Of a stretch of 64,000 nt of DNA, positions 26,261 through 34,769 are shown one piece after another; positions within the stretch are counted from its first letter, which is position 1, and each line of letters starts with the position of its first letter. The DNA is taken from contig NZ_CP119573.1 in NCBI RefSeq assembly GCF_029278605.1, positions 2,294,001 to 2,358,000 on the forward strand. The letters run 5' to 3'. The position numbers were made by a program, and so were the translations under genes. The notes beneath the pieces were generated by a model, which saw only the letters and a list, made by a program, of their open reading frames with translations, searched no databases and had not been told where the DNA came from. This stretch comes from Cupriavidus sp. WKF15. Its GTDB lineage: Bacteria; Pseudomonadota; Gammaproteobacteria; Burkholderiales; Burkholderiaceae.

Positions 26261-26336
26261 TTGTTAATCGCATTCATTGAGCGGATAATCTCGACGTCGT
26301 GTGCCTAAATAACGTTAGCAGCAGCTTTCATCTTCT

Positions 26337-26438
26337 ATGACAGCCAACGAACTACGTGAGTTTCTTCAGTATGTAGGTGTTTTTGGTATCGGGGGGATCG
26401 TTTCGTTGGCAATCGGCTCGGCAGTCTGGCGGAATTAG
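26337..26438 (+). CDS. 33-residue predicted membrane peptide
   Basis: MTANELREFLQYVGVFGIGG leads into a hydrophobic helix (IVSLAIGSAV) and stops after WRN. It could be a very small membrane protein or the N-terminal leftover of a larger one. No clear Shine-Dalgarno sequence precedes it. Confidence 0.3.
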   Translation: MTANELREFLQYVGVFGIGGIVSLAIGSAVWRN

Positions 26439-26535
26439 GGGCAAGGTCGCTGGTGTCGCGCGTCGGTGGACGAGCTGGGCAAGATCAGCCCGCTGTGGGT
26501 CACCGTCCGAGCTTATCCTCGAAAGGCGTTGAACC

Positions 26536-26985
26536 ATGACTGCAACTTTTGAACAGCTCGCGCGTGCGGCGCGATACCCTGGCCTAGATGTTCTCCATTT
26601 CGCGTACCAAGGCGAAGTGGAGAGCTTGGATTTTGTTGATGAGGACCGAATGTGGGTAAGCCTCATGGTAGATCCTTGCGAGCTTGCCGAGTGGAGGACG
26701 CCGCTAGGGCATTGGCAGCGCCTCAAGGAGAGTCCGGGGACTATCTACGCGCTACCTCAAGATGTCCCTTCCTCCACTCGGTGGCGAGGTTCCGGCCAGG
26801 CCATAAATATTATTTTGGACAAGAGCTGGATGACTAGCTCTCATTCAGCGGCAGTGTCCCCTGCTGGTGGACAGTATCTGCTTACGACGCAAGACCGTGT
26901 CCTGCGCCAGTTGATCCGCGAGATCTACGAGGACAACCAGTACGAGGCGCACGTTGGCCTCGCGCGGATCGCGGGCGCACGGCGC
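26536..26985 (+). pseudogene. AraC-type regulator, N-terminal remnant
   Basis: About 145 codons beginning MTATFEQLARAARYPGLDVL resemble the cupin-like N-terminal half of an AraC-family regulator: ESPGTIYALPQDVPSSTRW, then GQAINIILDKSWM, then DRVLRQLIREIYEDNQ. Protein-like sequence ends at about 26985, where the frame runs on through unrelated GC-rich DNA with no helix-turn-helix domain. The gene is therefore truncated and cannot bind DNA in the usual way. Confidence 0.45.
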
Positions 26986-27120
26986 CGCCTCCCGGGCCAC
27001 GGCGGCACAGCGGGTAAGCAGCGCGGCTTCGACGACGCGGGCGCTCATGGCGGGCGTCTCCCTTGGCAACGGACCAAACGCGAGACCGGCGAGGTGTTCT
27101 CACTTGCCGGCTCGGCGGCG

Positions 27121-27807
27121 TCACGTCGGGTCGGGATCGACTCCCCCATGCTGACGCAGAAAGTCCGCGAGCGCCTGATGCCCAAAGCGGCTCGCGATGG
27201 ACAACGCCGTGGAATTCCCCTCCGAGCGCACGTTGACGTCGGCCCCGGCGGCGACCAGCGCGTCGGCGATCTCAAGCCGGTTATTTCGCGCGGCGTACAT
27301 CAGCGCGGTCGCCCCGCGCCCGCTCCGCGCATTGACGTCCACTCCATAGCGCAGCAGGTCATTGACGCGCGTGAGATCGCCATCTGCCGCAGACTGCATC
27401 AGCTCGGTCAGGCCGTTCTGCTCGACGAGCTTTGCCTGATGGCGCGCCTCGCGCTGCGCAGGCGTGAGCGTCCAGTGGCGCAACCAGCCATAGGCGAAGT
27501 ACAGGATCAGCGCCACACTCGCTACGAGCCCGATCCATGTATGCGCGAGCATCTTGGCGAACACCATGGTGACGATGACCAGCAGGAATTGGCCAGCCCC
27601 CTTGCCCAGCGACTCGACCCTGCGGGACCTTCCGGACCCATCCAACAGAATCGGCGCTGCCGGTCGCGGCGGCACCGCCTCGCCGCGCTCGGTAAGAATC
27701 GCCTCGATGGTCGCATGGGCGTCCTCGGAGAGCTCGTCGCCGAGCGCACGGCGCTGCAACAGATAGGCGGAGTCGTAGCGCTGTAATGTTTCCTTGAAAC
27801 TCGACAT
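27121..27807 (-). CDS. Membrane-anchored ankyrin-repeat protein
   Basis: A 228-residue protein starting MSSFKETLQRYDSAYLLQRR. A hydrophobic pair of helices at about residues 75-110 (VIVTMVFAKMLAHTWIGLVA) is followed by three ankyrin repeats: GLTELMQSAADGDLTRVNDL, GATALMYAARNNRLEIADAL and STALSIASRFGHQALADFL, each ending in the GxDVN turn or its variant. The start at 27807 has AAAGGGG upstream. Ankyrin repeats mediate protein binding; the partner is unknown. It is an isolated, probably intact island cargo gene. Confidence 0.82.
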   Translation of the reverse strand: MSSFKETLQRYDSAYLLQRRALGDELSEDAHATIEAILTERGEAVPPRPAAPILLDGSGRSRRVESLGKGAGQFLLVIVTMVFAKMLAHTWIGLVASVALILYFAYGWLRHWTLTPAQREARHQAKLVEQNGLTELMQSAADGDLTRVNDLLRYGVDVNARSGRGATALMYAARNNRLEIADALVAAGADVNVRSEGNSTALSIASRFGHQALADFLRQHGGVDPDPT

Positions 27808-28071
27808 GGTCCCCTTTCTTCGATCCGATTCGCCGCCAATCAACACATCCGTTCCGGTTGCTTAGCCATGGCGCGATTCCGGTGGAAAGCCGCCAGCGTA
27901 GTGACAACCTCGGCCCGCTCGTACCCCCGTTTCGTGGGGTCAGTGGCCCGGGCTGCTGGCCACTGTCGCGGCCCGGACGGCCGCCGCAGCGAACGTCGCC
28001 TCGTAGGAAGTCAATTTGCTTGTAAGCACTAAATTTTGTGCGCCGGCACCTTGGAACAGCCGTCGTTACCG

Positions 28072-28313
28072 TTATTTGCCCGGCTGGCCGGGCGGCCCGC
28101 TTTGCGGCAGGCAACGGATTCGAGCCGCCGCCTCAAAGCACAGACTCACCCGCCCGGACTCCGTATCGACCACCCAGACGCGATCCTCCTGCGCGAGGAT
28201 CCGCGCGCCGTCGCGATCTGATAGCGGCCATGTTTCTCGCAGCCGCCCAGCACGATGAGCAGGCAACACGCAATGGCGATTCGCAGGGCCATTTGCGGAC
28301 GCGTCTTCGACAT
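28072..28313 (-). pseudogene. Small lipoprotein gene with a frameshift
   Basis: One frame gives a perfect lipoprotein signal (IAIACCLLIVLGGCEKHG) and then YQIATA; the next frame continues EDRVWVVDTESGRVSLCF, which is the typical C-terminal half of small Burkholderiaceae lipoproteins of this kind. A single-base change near GATCGCGACGGCGCGCGG, about 28210, breaks the reading frame. Either the gene is dead or there is a sequencing error. Start at 28313 (MSKTRPQM). Confidence 0.55.
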
Positions 28314-28626
28314 GGTGCTTCCCCTTGCTCGATTGGTTGAAATCGCCGCCGCCGTTCTGGATGACCTGACTGCTGGTTTCACGTCCCATGGTATCGCAGT
28401 GCGACCGCGAGACTCTGCAAATTTGCCGTCGACCGGGATCGCGCGACCATCGCGCAATATCAAAAATGAAACGTTCTGAATGGCATTTAATTCAGCATTA
28501 GATCATTTTCATCACGCGATCGGCTACCGCCTCGGGATTAGCGATCGACTATCCTTCGCTCATGAGCTGGAGCGTTGACACAGCGCTCGTGATCGTCCGC
28601 GCCGCACTACCAACAAGAGCGGGGGC
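28314..28626. other. Spacer before the hydrolase lipoprotein gene
   Basis: 313 bp without a convincing gene. An AT-rich block (CAAAAATGAAACGTTCTGAATGG region, then TTAATTCAGCATTAG, about 28457-28502) marks a likely promoter zone for the hydrolase gene at 28627. Confidence 0.3.
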
Positions 28627-30027
28627 ATGATGCGACACTTCATTTCCTTGTTGGGCAGCGTGCTGCTAGCCGCCCAAGTGGGGTGCACAGCCCCAAGTCC
28701 ACCCCCAAAGCCCGACAATCAATCGAGCCTGCCGAGCTATCGTCCGCCGGTCTACCAGCAACCGACCTCCCCCATCTCTGAACCGAGCCCGCCGGTCGAG
28801 CGGCGCAAGCGGCCGTTCTATCAGCCGAGTTCCCCAGCATATCAACCGCCCGTCGCTCAGCCTAGCTCCCCCACTCCGCCACCGTTGGCGAAGCAGCCGA
28901 GCCCTCCTAACGGCGAGCAGCCACATGAAGCGGCGGATATCCGCGAGAAGCGCCACGCTGCGCGCCCTCCTGCTGCTAATCCCGCACCGCCCGTTTACTT
29001 ACCTTCACCCGCGGTACTTGCCCATCATGGCGAGCCGGCGCCTTACGCCCTCGTCAAGGTGTTCTTTGGGACCGACCGACAGGTCATTGGCAGTACCGCG
29101 CCAACCACGGCATTTGGCGCGCAGCGCTCAAGTCTGGTCAGCTATGGCGAGGTCGACGTGAGCATTCCGCGTGACCATAGACAGGGCGCACTGGAGTCGC
29201 CTTCACTCTGGCGGATGCGATTTCGAGTGGACCCGAACAAGGACGTGATGGTCCTGCACACGTCAGTCATGACCAAGGAGGCATTCGCTGCTGCATTAAG
29301 GACTGAGGTCAAGGCATCTTCGAAACCGAGCCTGCTGATCTTTGTTCACGGCTATAACGTGAGCTTTACAGACGCCGCGCGCCGCACGGCGCAGATTGCC
29401 TACGACCTCGCCTTTCCGGGCGTCGCGGTGTTTTTCAGTTGGCCGTCTCAGGATCAATTTGTCGATTACACGGTCGATGAACAGAGTATCGAATGGGCGC
29501 AACCCCACTTGGAGCAGTTCTTACATGATCTCCTGAGCCAGTCAGACGCCGACAGGGTCTACCTGATCGCCCACAGCATGGGCAACCGCGCGCTCACTAG
29601 GACGCTTGTGTCACTGGCGGCCAAAGATCCGACGATCGTCCGGCGCATTAAGGAGGTCATTTTGGCCGCCCCCGATATTGATGCCGACGTCTTTGTCGAA
29701 CAGATCGCGCCGGGGCTAGCGCAACTTGGCGCCCCCGTAACGCTTTATGCATCGTCCAACGACCGTGCGCTCATGGCGTCGAAGCAGGTGCATGGCGGAG
29801 CCCGAGCGGGCGAAGCGGGCGATCGCCTCGTCGTGTGCCAAGGCATTGAAACGGTCGACGCGTCAAACACGGATACCGGCCTAATCGGGCATTCCTACTT
29901 CGGCGACCGGCGTTCGGTGCTGGCCGACATGTTTTACGTCGTCCGGAATGACGTACGGGCGGCGCAACGCTATGGCCTCAGGGCCCTGACTCTGAAAAAT
30001 CAGACCTATTGGCTGATTGAGAAATAG
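28627..30027 (+). CDS. DUF900-family alpha/beta hydrolase lipoprotein
   Basis: A 466-residue protein. The N-terminus is a lipoprotein signal with lipobox-like LLAAQVGC, then a Pro/Ser-rich linker of about 120 residues containing repeats such as PSYRPPVYQQP and PSSPAYQPPVA. The catalytic part (about residues 140-460) is a DUF900 alpha/beta hydrolase: LLIFVHGYNVSF is the oxyanion region, YLIAHSMGNRAL holds the nucleophile Ser in GxSxG form, and GHSYFGD supplies the likely catalytic His. Probably attached to the envelope by its linker. Substrate unknown; relatives are annotated as esterases/lipases. Confidence 0.85.
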   Translation: MMRHFISLLGSVLLAAQVGCTAPSPPPKPDNQSSLPSYRPPVYQQPTSPISEPSPPVERRKRPFYQPSSPAYQPPVAQPSSPTPPPLAKQPSPPNGEQPHEAADIREKRHAARPPAANPAPPVYLPSPAVLAHHGEPAPYALVKVFFGTDRQVIGSTAPTTAFGAQRSSLVSYGEVDVSIPRDHRQGALESPSLWRMRFRVDPNKDVMVLHTSVMTKEAFAAALRTEVKASSKPSLLIFVHGYNVSFTDAARRTAQIAYDLAFPGVAVFFSWPSQDQFVDYTVDEQSIEWAQPHLEQFLHDLLSQSDADRVYLIAHSMGNRALTRTLVSLAAKDPTIVRRIKEVILAAPDIDADVFVEQIAPGLAQLGAPVTLYASSNDRALMASKQVHGGARAGEAGDRLVVCQGIETVDASNTDTGLIGHSYFGDRRSVLADMFYVVRNDVRAAQRYGLRALTLKNQTYWLIEK

Positions 30028-30272
30028 TCGTCGCGCGGAGTGTTGCGGGCGCCGAGGCCGACGCTCAGCCCCACCACCAGCGCGATCGCAAGGATGAGAA
30101 GGGCGAGCCAGATGGCGACGAACGGGGTTGGTAGCCGCGCTCGTGTTCGTTCATGGGGAGGAGTTCCGTTCAGGGTGACTCGGCTTCGGCGGACGGTCGA
30201 TGCGGTCCGTCGCGGGAGCTCGGCACGGCGGTCGTTTCCGGGGGGCGGCCGTGCCGACTCACTTTGCCGCAC
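30006..30272 (-). CDS. Small membrane protein, start uncertain
   Basis: The C-terminal 45 residues include one strong membrane helix (FVAIWLALLILAIALVVGLS) and end YFSISQ. The longest frame starts at 30272, overlapping the stop of the next upstream gene by 14 bp and giving 88 residues, but its N-terminal half is Arg-rich and unconvincing. Alternatively, an ATG at about 30154 in another frame reads MNEHERGYQP and would join by a frameshift. The 3' end overlaps the convergent hydrolase gene by 22 bp. Confidence 0.4.
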   Translation of the reverse strand: MRQSESARPPPGNDRRAELPRRTASTVRRSRVTLNGTPPHERTRARLPTPFVAIWLALLILAIALVVGLSVGLGARNTPRDDYFSISQ

Positions 30273-30540
30273 GCAACTCCTCCCGGATCATGTCATAGCT
30301 CTCCAGTACGTAGAGCTCGCGCTGCGCGCGCACGACCCCGCCGGCGTCGTCCTCCTCATTGACGTAGTCATGGGGCTGCGCCAGCACGAGGTGCACTTGG
30401 CTACCCAAGGCATCGCGCCGCGCGGAGACGTCGACAAAGCTGGTGATCTGATCCGCGCGCAGACTCCCCCTGCGCGGCCCCGGTTCCGGGTCGGTGGAAT
30501 CCCAAACAATGGTGACTTCCAAGAATCGCTCCAACATCAT
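30259..30540 (-). CDS. Hypothetical acidic protein
   Basis: A 93-residue protein starting MMLERFLEVTIVWDSTDPEP, with a mixed alpha/beta composition and a C-terminal helix ELYVLESYDMIREELRAA. No family is recognised. Residue use and the balanced composition suggest a real gene, and it may be cotranscribed with the short membrane protein that overlaps its end. There is no signal peptide. Confidence 0.45.
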   Translation of the reverse strand: MMLERFLEVTIVWDSTDPEPGPRRGSLRADQITSFVDVSARRDALGSQVHLVLAQPHDYVNEEDDAGGVVRAQRELYVLESYDMIREELRAAK

Positions 30541-31610
30541 GGCGCTCCGTGATGACCGTGGCAGGCGGCGCCGCAGCGGCGCCAAGGCAGTCTAGCACGC
30601 CGCCACCGTCGATCCCGTCGGCGGGCGGGCCCCGCCGCGTCACCTGTTCTCGCCCTGCCATATCCGCGCGGTCGTGCCCCCATCTGGTCGGGGACAGCGC
30701 CCCGGTTCGGTTGGCGCATCGGGGTCGAGCACTAGTAGTGATGGACCGCGGCGCGGATCGAGCCTCAACTGAAGGGGTCGCACGCGGTCACGCGCCGGTG
30801 TCGGCCTTGCCGAAAGGCGGTTGACGGGTCAGCCTGACGCCTCGGAACAGGCGTGGGTTTCCGGGGGCCTCGCCACATCGGGCCGGCGTGGTCGTCGCCT
30901 CCCCACACTGGGCGTGCACGGGCCGGGCGCTTTACGCGCCCACCGTGATCACGACGAAGCGCTTCTCAGCCTCCGAAAGATAGCGGACCGGGCTCTTTTG
31001 TTCCCGCTCACGCACCTTGGCAGTCGACGTGATGCCGTGCACGACGACCCCTATCGCGAGCCCGGTGCCCCACGCGAGCACGGGAGTTGCAGGGCAACCT
31101 TTTTAGAAGCCGTCCACCCCGCTGTGCCGGGGATCGCAAATTTCTCCACCGCTTTGACGAGGACATCGCCAATCCCTTTGGCGGCTTCGACGCTAAAGAT
31201 CTGGCGCGCGTATGCGCTCAGATTCGCCGGTTGCCACTAGCAGCATGTGAAAACGTACCGCGGCGGATATACGCAGCCCCCGCGAGGCCGGCTACCGCCC
31301 ACTAGCGCCCACGTTGCGCCGGTGATATGGGGGCCATTGCCCAACCCGATGTGAAGGACTGCGAACGCTCAAGCATTTTTGCTTGGCAATTTTCGTCACG
31401 CCGACGGCATCCATCACCGTCAATCTGTTTCGGGTATGAAACTTAGTAATTTTTCAATCAGTGCAAAATACAATTTAATTGTATTCTACAAAGTCGACTC
31501 TAGAGTGAACAGGACTGCCTGAATGGCAGAATCTTATTGCTTACGTGCGTATTTGCTTCAAGGCATTTCGTAATGCCCATGACGCTCAAATGCTACTGGC
31601 GGTCCGGATT
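30541..31610. other. About 1 kb with no intact gene
   Basis: Only GC-rich shadow frames are present. A segment near 30750-30855 is repeated at 32456-32553. Around 31100-31300 a short frame gives RFDEDIANPFGGFDAKDL, possibly a gene scrap, with no recognisable family. AT content rises from 31430 onward. Confidence 0.4.
30750..30855. repeat. Direct repeat, copy 1
   Basis: Shares GAAGGGGTCGCACGCGGTCA-type sequence and CAGCCTGACGCCTCGGAACA with 32456-32553, roughly 80 percent identical by eye over about 100 bp with one small gap. The two copies bound 1.7 kb that holds the 31764 gene. Confidence 0.6.
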
Positions 31611-31688
31611 ATGAAGCACGCCATTATGCTGACGATCTCAATCCTTGTTGGATTGTCGTCGTCGGGTTTTTCGCAGTCGCAACTGTAG
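31611..31688 (+). pseudogene. Signal-peptide-like leftover
   Basis: MKHAIMLTISILVGLSSSGF followed by SQSQL and a stop. It has the layout of a Sec signal peptide with no mature protein behind it, so it is probably the 5' tip of a deleted exported-protein gene. Confidence 0.3.
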
Positions 31689-31763
31689 GGTCGGCCGTTT
31701 AATAGTGACTAAACGTGTGTTTAGCAGACAACTCTGATGGCAGTTCACTTACGGAGGTTAGCG

Positions 31764-32237
31764 ATGCATACTCCTCTTCCACCCAATTGGGAGAATCTTT
31801 ACTGGTGGGCGCTTCATAACCCCTTTGGCGGTGATCCTCGCCATCAAGGGCCCTACACCACCATGCTAGCAAGGGAGGAGCCAGTCCCAGTCCCTTGGCG
31901 CGCCACTCAACCCGAACCGAACTCTTGGTCACCTGCGGCTGCGTTTCTCATCTCTGCGATCGGTCTTAACCAAGTCGCGCGACAGATGCCAGAAGGGCCA
32001 ACCCGTTCGGATCTGACCAAAAGCACCGACCGGGCTATTCGCGAGTTCATTGATGGTTGCGGCACACGAGTGCCGGGCTTTCATTGGCCGTGGCCGGGAC
32101 CGAACCCGTCTATTCAAGCCTTGGTGTCAGAACTCGGGATCGCCGCGCAAGGTTTTGATGGAACGATGCGGGAGGAAATCCTTCAAGTCGCTGGCCGGAT
32201 TGTTCAAGAGTCCTTCGGTTCCGAAGCAAACGGCTAA
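31764..32237 (+). CDS. Hypothetical protein
   Basis: A 157-residue soluble protein starting MHTPLPPNWENLYWWALHNP, with GGAGG 7 bases before the ATG. It is Trp/Pro-rich in the first half (PVPWRATQPEPNSWSPAAAF) and has two helices near the end (ALVSELGIAAQGF, EEILQVAGRIVQESF). No family is recognised. A start further upstream in frame is possible but lacks a ribosome-binding site. It lies between the two copies of a direct repeat, so it may be a small mobile cargo unit. Confidence 0.55.
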   Translation: MHTPLPPNWENLYWWALHNPFGGDPRHQGPYTTMLAREEPVPVPWRATQPEPNSWSPAAAFLISAIGLNQVARQMPEGPTRSDLTKSTDRAIREFIDGCGTRVPGFHWPWPGPNPSIQALVSELGIAAQGFDGTMREEILQVAGRIVQESFGSEANG

Positions 32238-32455
32238 CTGCTACTTGGCAGCGCCGCCCTGATGGCGGTTTCTCGGACTTCCGTGCTGTGCAGGCAAGCG
32301 GTCGATCACGCACCGGATCCGCAGCCGCGTGAAAACTCGGCTTCGGTGCGCTTTGCGGAAGTCCGCGCCCCTATACGTCGGGCTGCTCCTGCGCGCAGGG
32401 CGCACCGGATCGATCCCCAAACCGAGTCGCTCGTCCCGTTGCCAGTGCCGATCCG

Positions 32456-32553
32456 GCGGCACGGATCGAGCCTGAAATGAAGGGGTCGCACGCGGTCAAG
32501 CGCCTGTGTCGGCATCGCCGGAGGGGGCAGCCTGACGCCTCGGAACAGGCGAA
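32456..32553. repeat. Direct repeat, copy 2
   Basis: Second copy of the sequence at 30750-30855, again containing GAAGGGGTCGCACGCGGTCA and CAGCCTGACGCCTCGGAACA. AT-rich DNA of the next operon begins right after it, so it marks a composition border inside the island. Confidence 0.6.
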
Positions 32554-32712
32554 ATCCCTCCATACATCACCGTTCCAGGACGCTCGAAGCGTTGGCTTGT
32601 ATAAATCAAGCCTTGACTAGATGCCTGTTGATGCCGAGCAACTTATATGCATCTCGGTTTCATTAACTTTACGTAATCGATACGCGTAACATCAGGTATG
32701 AATTACATTTAC

Positions 32713-32740
32713 TTGCACTCTCCTGCGGCAGAAATACGAT
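32713..32740 (+). promoter_or_regulatory. Candidate promoter of the MNIO operon
   Basis: TTGCAC (32713-32718), a 16-bp spacer and TACGAT (32735-32740) resemble a sigma-70 promoter. Transcription would begin near 32748, inside the longer in-frame extension of the precursor frame, which supports the GTG at 32809 as the true start. Confidence 0.35.
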
Positions 32741-32808
32741 GTATCGGAGGCATCCGCCTTATTTGGATCCTCCAGGTCATTCGTAGATCGTGGCAAAAGG
32801 AGAATATC

Positions 32809-33048
32809 GTGCAAACTTCGGAAAAATCACGCGTAAGTAATCATGTAAAGATTGTAGTCACAGAAGGCAAAGTTACCTTGGAGGATCTTCACAAAGCACT
32901 CGATGAGGCAATTCGGGTCATGGTGCCGAAAGGTGGGTGCAACTGCGGTCTTACCGGATTCGATCTCAGTTTTCTGCGCGGAGATCCTGAACTGACCCAG
33001 TTAGCTCAGATCCCGAATGTACAGGGTGGTCTTGTGACGCGCGAGTGA
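32809..33048 (+). CDS. Candidate RiPP precursor peptide of the MNIO cluster
   Basis: A 79-residue peptide from a GTG start with GGAG 8-9 bases upstream. Residues 1-40 form a leader-like part with an amphipathic helix (TLEDLHKALDEAIRVM). Residues 41-79 form the core candidate: GGCNCGLTGFDLSFLRGDP (Cys44, Cys46, Asp52, Asp59), then a Pro/Gln-containing tail ending LVTRE. Cys, Asp and Asn near a short peptide's C-terminal half are known MNIO targets. It overlaps the GTG of the MNIO gene by 4 bp. No hydrophobic signal peptide is present and the peptide is not Cys-rich like bufferins. I do not know a named family. Which residue is modified cannot be read from sequence. Confidence 0.6.
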   Translation: MQTSEKSRVSNHVKIVVTEGKVTLEDLHKALDEAIRVMVPKGGCNCGLTGFDLSFLRGDPELTQLAQIPNVQGGLVTRE

Positions 33049-33989
33049 AGGGACAACCACTTCATTGTCTATCAAAAAAAATGGCCCCTCATATGGAAAC
33101 GTATTTGAATCCCACTGACGCAGAGGGAGGCATCACGGTGGCGCTAGGCGTGACATATGAGGGGCGCGACCCGGATCTTCTTAGCCGCCTTCTCCCCAAT
33201 GTTGCCTATGTGGAGATAACTCTCGAAACGATAGCTGAAGTTAAGGACGGTAAAATTGTGCTCAGCGACGAGATTATGTCGGAGTTCAAAAATATGGGGA
33301 ACGCCGCAAAGATCATCGTGCATGGCGTTAGCTTGTCGATCGGCTCACATGATAGTTGGGGCGTAACATATCTTCACCTGCTGGACAAATTTATGGAGCA
33401 GGTGGATGTGGCTTGGCACAGCGAACACCTCGGTTATACCAAGGTTGACGGCGAGCATCTTGGTATTATGCTTGCATTGCCAAAGACCGAGCAGGCCCTA
33501 GATTTAGTTTGCGAGCGAGTACACCGAATACAGGAGCGCTACAGAATTCCTTTTCTCCTGGAAAACATCGTTCACGTTATTCCTGATTTTGATGGTGACT
33601 ATGACGACGCCGAATTCCTTAATCAACTATCTCGCAGAACTGGATGTGGCCTAATACTTGATGTCTATAACCTTGAGTGCGATGCACATAATCACGGTTT
33701 TGACATCCGCAATTTCTTGGATAGGCTTGATGCGAGAAGCATCAAAGAAGTACACATGGCGCGAGGAGTGGAGCATAACGGGTTCCTCTTGGATGTACAT
33801 TCTCAATTGCCATCTAATTCGACAATCCACCTTGCTAAGGACGTTGTTTTGTCTGCACAGGACAGTGTCCAGGTTGTGGTGTATGAGTTTATGCCAGAGG
33901 CAGTGCCAGGTCTCGGTCATACCGCCATTGCTGAAGAGTTGGCTCGGATGCGCCGATTCTTTTCGGGATTAAGCCATGCATCTCGCTAA
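33045..33989 (+). CDS. MNIO-family (DUF692) iron oxidase, RiPP-modifying
   Basis: A protein of up to 314 residues with all DUF692/multinuclear non-haem iron oxidase landmarks in order: HGVSLSIGS (His93), WHSEHLGY (His128), FLLENI (Glu173), LILDVYN (Asp206), NHGFD, VHMARG (His237), LLDVHSQ (Asp250/His252) and VVYEFMPE (Glu281). Family members MbnB, TglH, ChrH and ApyH use two or three irons and oxygen to remodel Cys, Asp or other residues of peptides bound with a partner protein. The start is uncertain: GTG at 33045 overlaps the precursor stop, while an ATG at 33079 (MAPHMETY) is an alternative. GC content is well below that of the chromosome. Confidence 0.88.
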   Translation: MKGQPLHCLSKKMAPHMETYLNPTDAEGGITVALGVTYEGRDPDLLSRLLPNVAYVEITLETIAEVKDGKIVLSDEIMSEFKNMGNAAKIIVHGVSLSIGSHDSWGVTYLHLLDKFMEQVDVAWHSEHLGYTKVDGEHLGIMLALPKTEQALDLVCERVHRIQERYRIPFLLENIVHVIPDFDGDYDDAEFLNQLSRRTGCGLILDVYNLECDAHNHGFDIRNFLDRLDARSIKEVHMARGVEHNGFLLDVHSQLPSNSTIHLAKDVVLSAQDSVQVVVYEFMPEAVPGLGHTAIAEELARMRRFFSGLSHASR

Positions 33990-34509
33990 TCACCAGAGAA
34001 AGCTATTGGGATTAATTCGATCCTCATATCAAGTTGGACCTGATGACGAGGCGTACTTTCATGTCGTTGCGCAATCAAGGGATCTGATCGAAGCAAGGAC
34101 TAATATTGTTTTGTGGCGCGCATATGTGCTGCAGCGTGCCTGCGTATTGACGTACCGCCTTCTTGAGAGACGCGGAATTATTGGCGATGTGTTAGGTAAG
34201 TTTTGCATGGAATATAATATTTCGCCATTTCGTGAAACACAAGGGCCAGCATTCCTCGAGATGCTGAGCAATCACGACGATCTTATAGTTGCATCGGTGG
34301 CTCGATTTGAGCTCGCATTGTTAAGAGTCAGACAGGGGGATCCCAATATCTATATCATCAAATGGAATATCGACCCACTTGGGATTCTTAATAGCCTTGC
34401 CAAGGACGTCCCATATGATGGCGCCCTTGTCGATCAGGGGTGCTATGAAGCTATTGTGTCTAAAACACTTCCAAATTTGTTTAACGTTGCCAAAGTGGAA
34501 GAACATTGA
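33976..34509 (+). CDS. MNIO partner protein (MbnC/TglI-like role)
   Basis: A 177-residue mainly helical protein whose ATG overlaps the MNIO stop by 14 bp. NHDDLIVASVARFELALLRV matches the P-x-L-x-D-x-ARFE-x-A element of the DUF2063/MbnC-like partner proteins, and IKWNIDPLGILNSL matches the W-x-x-DP-x-x-x-L segment near their ends. In characterised systems the partner binds the leader peptide and forms a complex with the oxidase. The order precursor-oxidase-partner supports one pathway. No transporter or protease gene follows, so export and leader removal would need proteins from elsewhere. Confidence 0.65.
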   Translation: MHLANHQRKLLGLIRSSYQVGPDDEAYFHVVAQSRDLIEARTNIVLWRAYVLQRACVLTYRLLERRGIIGDVLGKFCMEYNISPFRETQGPAFLEMLSNHDDLIVASVARFELALLRVRQGDPNIYIIKWNIDPLGILNSLAKDVPYDGALVDQGCYEAIVSKTLPNLFNVAKVEEH

Positions 34510-34769
34510 ATGGACCGCCGTGGGGTGAGGTAGCGCATCGTCTCGATATTTGAGGGTATCTAGCAGTACGCAGAAAAGTTTAGGGATGAACCGTGCTATT
34601 ACGATAAGAAGGCGGCGCAGCGGGGGGTTTTGGATCGTAATGTGAATGGATGTCGGACCCGTTAGTCTAGCGTCGGAGCCACCTGTCACTGGAACGGCTT
34701 AGCTAGCTCCGCATCCGCAGATCGATAGTCTTCAACGAGTATGACCTCATGCGGACCGAATCTCTGAAG
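34510..34769. other. Spacer between convergent MNIO operon and tniQ-like gene
   Basis: 260 bp with no gene seen; it presumably carries the terminators of the two convergent units, although no strong hairpin with a T-run stands out. Confidence 0.35.

Noticed and set aside
26985..27786. Continuation of the AraC-like frame through the ankyrin gene region
   Set aside because: After about 26985 the frame loses protein character and runs antisense to the ankyrin-repeat gene.
30821..31240. A 139-residue plus-strand frame in the gene-poor zone
   Set aside because: Starts inside the direct repeat, has no motif, and its composition looks like noncoding GC-rich DNA.
32698..32808. Upstream extension of the RiPP precursor (ATG at 32698)
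   Set aside because: The extension is not leader-like, overlaps the candidate promoter, and the GTG at 32809 has a good GGAG site.
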